Below are positions 58,515-64,000 of a stretch of DNA of 64,000 bases, one piece after another. Both the position numbers and the translations under genes were made by a program. Each line of letters starts with the position of its first letter. Within the stretch, counting starts at the first letter, position 1. The notes beneath the pieces were generated by a model. The model did not search any database. It was not told the origin of the DNA and saw only the letters and a program-made list of their open reading frames with translations. Source of the stretch: JAUMBM01 sp964441755 (lineage in GTDB: Bacteria > Bacteroidota > Bacteroidia > Chitinophagales > Saprospiraceae); the NCBI GenBank assembly GCA_964441755.1, contig CAYTVG010000009.1, positions 62,001-126,000 on the forward strand, given 5' to 3'.

Positions 58515-60521
58515 TTATTTTTTCCAAAAAGCAATATCACTGAAGTGCGTCTTACCCAAAGCAAAATACTGCCAGACGATGCTACCGTAATAGATACCCG
58601 CGTTGGAGCGGCCCGGGCGAAGCGAGGCCGCCGCTATCAGTCGGTTGTAGTGGTGGCGCTTTCGCCACCAGTAGGCTGCTCTCGGAAAAAAATACCAATG
58701 GGCTGAAATGATGGCTGATATATGCTTCCATTTTCCCTGAAATAAAAACAGCCCCCCGGCCAGCCCGTCGAGCAGCAGCCGCAGCGGCAGCCACCAGATC
58801 AGCATATAGATGGGGGCATTTTTGTAGACCGTCAGCAGGGTGTTGCGAAAATTGAGATAGGCTTTGCGGGCCGACAGGTAGTCGAGTGTGCCGCCACCCA
58901 GGTGGAAGACAGAAGATCCGGGTTCGACCCAGATTTCAAAGCCGGCCCGTTTGAGTCGCCAGCAGAGGTCGATTTCTTCAGAGTGCGCAAAATAATCTCC
59001 GTCGAAGCCCCCCAGTCCGTGAAAGAGGTCTGCTTTGATAAAAAGTGCTGCGCCACTGGCCCAGAAAATCTCCTCGGCTGTATCGTACTGCCCCCGGTCA
59101 TCTTCCAGATCACTGAAAATACGTCCCCTGCAGAACGGATAGCCAAGCATGTCTATCCAACCGCCGGCTGCCCCTGCATATTCGAACTTACCCGGCTGTG
59201 AAAGCGACAGAATTTTGGGCTGAACCGCGGCCACCTCCGGTGCCGACCACAGGCGTTGCAGGCAAGGTCGCATCCACCCCTGCTGCACAGCCACATCAGA
59301 ATTGAGCAGCACATAGGTATCGGCATCCAGTGTTTTTAGCGCCTGATTGTAGCCTTCAGCAAAACCATAATTTTGGGTAAGTGCAATGACATGCACTCCG
59401 GGCTGATGCTTCCTCACCCAATCGACAGAACCGTCGGTCGAGGCATTATCTGCCAGGTAAACGGTCGTATCGGGCTCTACATGGGCCACGACTGACGGCA
59501 AATACTGCCTCAGATAATCTATACCATTGAAATTGAGGATGACGACTGCCGTCTTACGGGCTCGCTGAACAGGCGGCGACGCCAATGAAGCTGCAGACAG
59601 CCGGGCACGAGCCTGCTCGCGATCCGCCGAAAGCTGCTGCTGTAAAGCCTCTACGGACTCGAAGGTCGCATCAGGCCGTATGAACTCGACGAATTCCACC
59701 TCCAGTGTCTGGCCATAGATATACTCGTCGAAATCAAAAATATTGACCTCTACGGAGCGGTGGTTATCGTCTTTGATAGTCGGGCGCTGTCCGATGTACA
59801 ACATGCCCTCGTACTGATTGCCTTCATGCTTCACCCTCACCGCATAAATACCATCGCGCGGGATTAGCTTATTGGCTGTACCTGACTGCAGGTTGGCGGT
59901 TGGAAAGCCCATTTTGGTGCCGAGCTGCCGGCCATAGACAACTTTGGCCATCAGCGTATACGGATGACCAAGCAGTCGGTTGGCTGCAGCAATATCCCCT
60001 TCTTCTACTGCCTTTCGGATTTTCGTCGAACTGACAGAGAGATCGTCAATGACCTGCTTTTCAATCTGTATGACCTCATAGCCCAGTGAGCGTCCGTGCC
60101 ATTCGAGGTAGTTGATATCCCCCATCCTGTTGAGGCCAAAGCGGTGATCGTATCCGATGACCACATAGCGGGGGTGAAAGCGACCGACAATAAACTTGTG
60201 GATATACTCATCGGCACTCAGTTGGGAAAAAGCCACGGAGAAGGGCGCAATGACGAGGTGATCCACTGCATAACGCCCGATCAGCGATATTTTTTCTTCG
60301 ATGGTAGAGAGCAGGCTGAGTTTATCATCCTGCGGATAAATAATGCTACGCGGGTGCGGATGAAAAGTGATGACAACACTTTCGCCACCTGTACGCCTGG
60401 CCAGCCGGTTGATCCGGTGCAGCAGTTCCTGATGCCCCAGATGCACCCCGTCGAACGAACCTATAGTGATGACCGCGTTGTTAAACGCCGGCAGTTTATC
60501 TAAATCGTAATGTACCTTCAT
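58515..60521 (-). CDS. RibF riboflavin kinase/FAD synthetase fused to a family 2 glycosyltransferase
   Basis: One uninterrupted 668-codon frame. Residues about 1-310 are a complete bifunctional RibF: FMN adenylyltransferase with GSFDGVHLGH (21-30), TFHPHPR (52-58) and SSTKIRKA (164-171), then riboflavin kinase with GFPTAN (205-210), RDGIYAV and YIGQRPTIKDD, ending in the usual EALQQQLSADREQAR. After a 12-residue linker, about 323-668 are a GT2 glycosyltransferase of the rhamnosyltransferase type: AVVILNFNG, ADNASTDGS (357-365), LNSDVAVQQGW, WASGAALF, GDYFAHSEEIDLCWRLKRAG, and a hydrophobic C-terminal part. Both halves look intact, with all key residues. Normally these are separate proteins. 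A sequencing error that removed a stop cannot be excluded from the read alone. Confidence 0.88.
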   Translation of the reverse strand: MKVHYDLDKLPAFNNAVITIGSFDGVHLGHQELLHRINRLARRTGGESVVITFHPHPRSIIYPQDDKLSLLSTIEEKISLIGRYAVDHLVIAPFSVAFSQLSADEYIHKFIVGRFHPRYVVIGYDHRFGLNRMGDINYLEWHGRSLGYEVIQIEKQVIDDLSVSSTKIRKAVEEGDIAAANRLLGHPYTLMAKVVYGRQLGTKMGFPTANLQSGTANKLIPRDGIYAVRVKHEGNQYEGMLYIGQRPTIKDDNHRSVEVNIFDFDEYIYGQTLEVEFVEFIRPDATFESVEALQQQLSADREQARARLSAASLASPPVQRARKTAVVILNFNGIDYLRQYLPSVVAHVEPDTTVYLADNASTDGSVDWVRKHQPGVHVIALTQNYGFAEGYNQALKTLDADTYVLLNSDVAVQQGWMRPCLQRLWSAPEVAAVQPKILSLSQPGKFEYAGAAGGWIDMLGYPFCRGRIFSDLEDDRGQYDTAEEIFWASGAALFIKADLFHGLGGFDGDYFAHSEEIDLCWRLKRAGFEIWVEPGSSVFHLGGGTLDYLSARKAYLNFRNTLLTVYKNAPIYMLIWWLPLRLLLDGLAGGLFLFQGKWKHISAIISAHWYFFPRAAYWWRKRHHYNRLIAAASLRPGRSNAGIYYGSIVWQYFALGKTHFSDIAFWKK

Positions 60522-60528
60522 AACAACG

Positions 60529-60536
60529 CAAAAGTA
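60529..60536 (-). promoter_or_regulatory. -7 promoter element of the RibF fusion gene
   Basis: TACTTTTG on the minus strand, exact consensus, ending only seven bases before the ATG at 60521, so the mRNA would be nearly leaderless. Confidence 0.5.
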
Positions 60537-60583
60537 ATCCTATTCCTGCACGAAAAAACCGAATGCAACAAAGAATTGTTCTA

Positions 60584-60591
60584 TAACTTTG
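60584..60591 (+). promoter_or_regulatory. -7 promoter element of the Mrp gene
   Basis: TAACTTTG, exact consensus, 33 bases before the ATG at 60625. It is divergent from the element at 60529-60536. Confidence 0.6.
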
Positions 60592-60624
60592 TCCAATTAA
60601 GCTGTAAAAAAGCCAGCATACGCG

Positions 60625-61725
60625 ATGGAATACGATAAAACAACAGTAGTGAGAGCACTGGCCAAGGTAATGGATCCCAATACCGGCCAGGATCTGATAT
60701 CTGCCAGCATGGTGCGCGATCTGCAGATTGACGGTAATAACGTCAATTTTACGCTCGAATTGCCCTCACTTAGCGCCTCTTATAAGTCAGACCTCAATTT
60801 TGCCTGCATGGAGGCCATTATGGCTGTTTATCCGGCAGCCAATGTCAATATCCATGTGACCTCCCGGGCAATCGAGAACCAAGGGCAGGGACCGACCAAC
60901 CCCATGAGTCAGGTGCGCAACATCATTGCCGTTGCCTCAGGCAAAGGCGGTGTTGGTAAGTCTACGGTAGCTGTCAATCTGGCACTTGCGCTGCAGCAAC
61001 TGGGTGCCAAAGTGGGGCTGCTGGACGCGGATTTATATGGCCCCTCCATGCCTACCATGCTGGGGCTGCAGGGACAGCGCCCCAAAGTGCAGGATTTTTA
61101 CGGGCAGCCCAAGATTGTGCCCCTGCAGGCCTACGGCATGCCGGTCATGTCCATCGGCTTCATCATTGAGCCGGAGCAGGCTGTTGTGCTGCGCGGACCA
61201 CGGCTGTCGGGCGTCATCCGGCAATTTTTCAACGATACTGTCTGGCCACCGCTCGACTACCTGGTAGTCGACCTGCCGCCCGGCACAGGCGACGTGCAGC
61301 TGACCCTGGTGCAGACTGCTCCCATTACAGGAGTCGTACTCGTCACTACACCCCAGGAGGTGGCTCTCGTCGACGCGGTCAAAGCCATGAACATGTTTTT
61401 GCTGCCCAACATCAACGTCCCGATTCTGGGCGTGGTCGAAAATATGGCCTGGTTCACCCCTGCAGAGCTTCCCAACAACAAATACTACATTTTTGGTGAG
61501 GGGGGCGGTAAAAAGCTGGCTAAAATGAGCAACAGCGTGCTGCTGGGGCAGGTACCGCTGGTGCAGGGTATCCGGGAATCAGGCGATGCCGGCAAGCCGG
61601 CAGCCGTAGCTGCTGAGACTTCCGTGCAGGAAGCTTTTGCCAAAATTGCCCGCGATACAGCCCGGCAGATTGCCGTGCGCAACGAAACGATGGCGCCCAC
61701 GCAGGTTGTACGACTGGACAATTAG
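60625..61725 (+). CDS. Mrp/NBP35-family Fe-S carrier ATPase
   Basis: Cytoplasmic P-loop ATPase that binds and transfers Fe-S clusters, 366 residues. The N-terminal 90 residues are a MIP18/DUF59 domain; the rest is a deviant-Walker ParA/MinD-type ATPase with GKGGVGKST (106-114), LLDADLYGPSMP, and DLPPGTGDVQL. The region around ENMAWFTPAELPNNKYYIFG corresponds to where many Mrp proteins have a CxxC cluster site; here the two cysteines are absent. A NifU-like gene follows after 16 bases, which supports an Fe-S role. Confidence 0.93.
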   Translation: MEYDKTTVVRALAKVMDPNTGQDLISASMVRDLQIDGNNVNFTLELPSLSASYKSDLNFACMEAIMAVYPAANVNIHVTSRAIENQGQGPTNPMSQVRNIIAVASGKGGVGKSTVAVNLALALQQLGAKVGLLDADLYGPSMPTMLGLQGQRPKVQDFYGQPKIVPLQAYGMPVMSIGFIIEPEQAVVLRGPRLSGVIRQFFNDTVWPPLDYLVVDLPPGTGDVQLTLVQTAPITGVVLVTTPQEVALVDAVKAMNMFLLPNINVPILGVVENMAWFTPAELPNNKYYIFGEGGGKKLAKMSNSVLLGQVPLVQGIRESGDAGKPAAVAAETSVQEAFAKIARDTARQIAVRNETMAPTQVVRLDN

Positions 61726-61741
61726 TATTACTTTTGCTAAA

Positions 61742-61999
61742 ATGCATATCATGTTATCCACTGAAAAAGAACAGCTCCTGCAGGCTATTGATGCTGCACT
61801 CGACGCAGTCCGCCCCCACCTGGCCGTAGACGGCGGCAATGTGGAGGTCGTAGATGTCACCGAAGAAGGCATCGTACAGGTAAAATGGCTGGGCAATTGC
61901 CAAAACTGCAACATGTCTATTTTCACCATGCGTGCAGGTGTAGAGCAGGCCATTCGGAGCCGCATACCTGAAATCGCCGGTGTGGAAGCTATTAACTAA
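61742..61999 (+). CDS. NifU-like Fe-S scaffold domain protein
   Basis: An 85-residue protein made of one NifU C-terminal domain: ALDAVRPHLAVDGGNVEVVD, then the cluster-binding CxxC in LGNCQNCNMS, and a C-terminal helix ending PEIAGVEAIN. It can hold a labile Fe-S cluster for delivery. ATG at 61742 is used; 61751 would give 82 residues. The gene follows mrp on the same strand and probably works with it, as Nfu and Mrp often do. Confidence 0.92.
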   Translation: MHIMLSTEKEQLLQAIDAALDAVRPHLAVDGGNVEVVDVTEEGIVQVKWLGNCQNCNMSIFTMRAGVEQAIRSRIPEIAGVEAIN

Positions 62000-62258
62000 G
62001 CTGTTTATTTTGTATGCAGCGTTTTATTCCCGACACAAAGCAATCCTGTTTCGCGGGTATTCATCTTTGTATACAGCACCGAAAACACCCCTTCAAAACA
62101 CAAAAATGTGCGAAAAAATATCTGCCCTTTATCTCCCGCAGAAAACCGGAAGCACACTTATTTTTTAACGCAATTTTAACTGCATGCATAGCTGAATCAG
62201 ACAACATTTGAGCGCCCTCAAACGCTATTATAGTGTACTTTTTAAAATTCTTTCAGCT

Positions 62259-62717
62259 ATGAAAAAGGTTTTCCTCCTTTCTGGTTTTTTCGCCCTCTTA
62301 TGCCTGGGTAGCCTGCAGGCGCAGACGCAGTACAAGGTCGTCACGGTAGTCGAGTCCATCGTTCCGGCAGGTATTGGTCGCTCGCGTATCATTGAAAGCA
62401 ATGAAGCAGTCCCGGTTGCTCAATACACGACGCAGCGCACCGACGGACGGTCCAGCGCTCAGGGTGATATAGACCGCAGCGAACTCAAAGTCAGCAACTT
62501 CTACGAAACAAAGCTTCTCAACTTCTTCAGTCTGGGAGGTATCAACTTCCAGAACATCGCTTCTAACGATGCGCTGATCAGTGCCAAACTCGACCAGCTG
62601 ACAGCTGAGGGCTGGGAACTGGCTTTTGTGACCAGTGGTGTGGAAAGCCAGGGCGGGGATACTGACCCGCAGGGTATTTTCATTACCCGCTTTGTGTTCA
62701 AAAAGGTTAGTCGCTAA
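62259..62717 (+). CDS. Small secreted protein, function unknown
   Basis: A 152-residue exported protein with signal peptide MKKVFLLSGFFALLCLGSLQAQ and a soluble domain with the segment YKVVTVVESIVPAGIGRSR near the start and LDQLTAEGWELAFVTSG near the end. The latter resembles the small DUF4177-like fold (the GWEL motif). I do not know a function. The ATG at 62259 is chosen for its signal peptide over an in-frame TTG at 62208. A strong hairpin pair follows. Confidence 0.78.
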   Translation: MKKVFLLSGFFALLCLGSLQAQTQYKVVTVVESIVPAGIGRSRIIESNEAVPVAQYTTQRTDGRSSAQGDIDRSELKVSNFYETKLLNFFSLGGINFQNIASNDALISAKLDQLTAEGWELAFVTSGVESQGGDTDPQGIFITRFVFKKVSR

Positions 62718-62753
62718 GTATTTACACTTCACTGCTTTTAGCGGTCTAGCTAT

Positions 62754-62805
62754 AAAAAAAGCCGGTTTTTGATTTTTTGTAAAAAATCAAAAACCGGCTT
62801 TTTTT
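62754..62805. terminator. 25-bp perfect hairpin terminator
   Basis: Arms at 62754-62778 and 62781-62805 are exact complements with a two-base tip, bounded by an A7 and a T7 run, so it can act on both strands. It is the longest hairpin in the window. Confidence 0.88.
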
Positions 62806-62806
62806 A

Positions 62807-62852
62807 CAGGCATGCTTATTTGGCGGCTTCCGACGCCAAATAAGTATGCCTG
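62807..62852. terminator. 19-bp hairpin, second of a tandem pair
   Basis: CAGGCATGCTTATTTGGCG pairs with 62834-62852 apart from one G-U wobble, eight-base loop. It holds the TTTGGCG core and lies nine bases past the M20 peptidase stop. Confidence 0.78.
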
Positions 62853-62861
62853 ATTGCATGA

Positions 62862-64000
62862 CTAAGCCTTAAGCTCCGTGTAGTAAGCAAAATAATACGG
62901 AATCGTCTCAATCCCCTTATAGAAATTGAAGATACCATAATGCTCATTCGGCGAATGCAGCGCATCGCTGTCAAGCCCAAAGCCCATGAGCACGCTCTTC
63001 ACGCCCAGAATTTCCTCAAACAACGCCACAATCGGAATACTGCCCCCCTCCCGCTTAGGAATAGGATCTTTACCAAAAGTAGCCGCCATGGCCATGTGCG
63101 CCGCCTTGTACTCAGGCGTATCCGTAGGCGTCACCACCGGCTTGCCGCCGTGGTGAGGGTGCACCGACACTTTTACCTCCGGTGGTGCTGCCGCCAGGAA
63201 GTAATTGGTGAAAAGCTCCGTGATATTATCAGGGTCCTGGTCAGGCACAAGCCGCATGCTGATTTTTGCAAAAGCCTTGGCAGGCAGCACGGTCTTGGCA
63301 CCCTCGCCGATATATCCACCCCAGATACCGTTGACGTCCAGTGTCGGGCGTATGCTGGTGCGCTCAAGCGTCGTATAGCCCTTTTCGCCCCTCACCTCCT
63401 CTATGCCCAGACTGCGCTTATACTCATCAAGACTGAAGGGTGCTTTATTCATTTCCTCCCGCTCAGCATCACTGACCACCTGTACATCGTCGTAAAATCC
63501 CGGAATGGTGATGTGCTTATTTTCGTCCATCATATTGGCGATCATCTCGCAGAGCACATTGATGGGGTTGCCCACAGCACCGCCATACACCCCGGAATGC
63601 AGGTCGCGGTTGGAACCTGTGACCTCTACCTCCAGATAGCTAAGTCCCCGCAGCCCCGTCGTGATGCTGGGAGTATCGTTGGCGATAATACTCGTATCGG
63701 AAATCAGGATGACATCACAAGCGAGACGCTCTTTATGACTTTGCAGAAAATCGGCCAGGTGGGCGGATCCCACTTCCTCCTCCCCTTCGATCATAAACTT
63801 GACATTGCAGGGCAAAGCATCGTTGGCCAGCATAGCCTCCACAGCCTTGATGTGCATAAATACCTGCCCTTTATCGTCGCAGGATCCCCGGGCGAAAATT
63901 GCCCCGTCGGGATGAATATCCGTCTTCTTAATTGTTGGCTCAAAAGGGGGACTTTCCCAAAGATCAATCGGGTCAGGCGGTTGTACGTCGTAATGGCCGT
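62862..64000 (-). CDS. M20 family dipeptidase (3' part; 5' end outside the window)
   Basis: Cytoplasmic zinc dipeptidase; 378 residues are visible and the N-terminus lies beyond the right edge. The metal-binding GHYDVQPPDP lies at the very edge, with the second ligand in ARGSCDDKGQ, the catalytic glutamates in MIEGEEEVGS, and the later DTSI and GGSIPIVALFEE segments. The C-terminal HSPNEHYGIFNFYKGIET is the final metal ligand region of carnosinase/CNDP-type dipeptidases. An internal ATG at 63857 is not the start, since the frame stays open and conserved to the window end. Confidence 0.93.
   Translation of the reverse strand, partial: GHYDVQPPDPIDLWESPPFEPTIKKTDIHPDGAIFARGSCDDKGQVFMHIKAVEAMLANDALPCNVKFMIEGEEEVGSAHLADFLQSHKERLACDVILISDTSIIANDTPSITTGLRGLSYLEVEVTGSNRDLHSGVYGGAVGNPINVLCEMIANMMDENKHITIPGFYDDVQVVSDAEREEMNKAPFSLDEYKRSLGIEEVRGEKGYTTLERTSIRPTLDVNGIWGGYIGEGAKTVLPAKAFAKISMRLVPDQDPDNITELFTNYFLAAAPPEVKVSVHPHHGGKPVVTPTDTPEYKAAHMAMAATFGKDPIPKREGGSIPIVALFEEILGVKSVLMGFGLDSDALHSPNEHYGIFNFYKGIETIPYYFAYYTELKA

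Noticed and set aside
61729..61736. TACTTTTG as a promoter of the NifU-like gene
   Set aside because: Exact match, but only five bases before the ATG and just after mrp; co-transcription with mrp is simpler, so I do not list it.

Overview
The window reads as ordinary chromosome of a Bacteroidota member, most likely of the Saprospiria type (the class is inference, not shown directly). The evidence is a SusC/SusD pair, a PF14905-type TonB receptor, GWxTD, DUF1573 and DUF547 proteins, an E1 alpha/beta 2-oxoacid dehydrogenase fusion, and at least ten copies of the Bacteroidota -7 promoter element TAnnTTTG close upstream of genes. Coding density is high. I see no tRNA, rRNA, CRISPR array, insertion sequence or prophage.

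Layout. 1-2400: start of the division/cell-wall (dcw) cluster on the minus strand (mraZ, rsmH, a possible 61-aa ORF, an FtsL-like protein, 5' end of ftsI), with a three-repeat MraZ operator before mraZ. 2770-12290: polyprenol-phosphate glycosyltransferase, small membrane protein, penicillin acylase family enzyme, lipoprotein, MFS transporter, DUF1573 protein and the E1 fusion. 12391-24900: PF14905 outer-membrane receptor, a small protein resembling a T9SS sorting domain, RimK, ABC-F ATPase, a 55-aa membrane protein with MoaD, CDF transporter, enoyl-CoA hydratase with a GT2, RlmH, rhomboid protease and YdcF protein. 24940-32664: aminopeptidase P overlapping a TPR-CHAT protease gene, facing an ECF sigma factor and a membrane TPR protein, then a GT39 enzyme. 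32843-44372: SusC and SusD followed by two giant FG-GAP/ASPIC-UnbV lipoproteins. 44781-51885: double-DTG aspartyl protease with PDZ, DUF547 protein, large surface lipoprotein, a second ECF sigma factor with a membrane-anchored beta-barrel-like partner, and a six-helix membrane protein. 52094-64000: RuvB, isocitrate dehydrogenase, lipoproteins, GWxTD protein, Sua5, a RibF-glycosyltransferase fusion, Mrp with a NifU-like protein, a secreted protein, and an M20 dipeptidase cut by the window end.

Three things stand out. First, one 668-codon reading frame joins a complete riboflavin kinase/FAD synthetase to a complete family 2 glycosyltransferase. Second, many gene ends carry long perfect or near-perfect inverted repeats (14-25 bp arms), often in tandem, several sharing a TTTGGCGGC/GCCGCCAAA core although their outer arms differ. 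Third, a periplasm-facing CHAT protease gene sits opposite an ECF sigma factor and a membrane TPR protein that looks like its regulator, a possible protease-to-sigma signalling module.

Starts were chosen by family alignment and by promoter position. In several genes (DUF1573, ABC-F, icd, the 128-aa lipoprotein) the in-frame start furthest upstream lies at or before the promoter element, so the later start is preferred.
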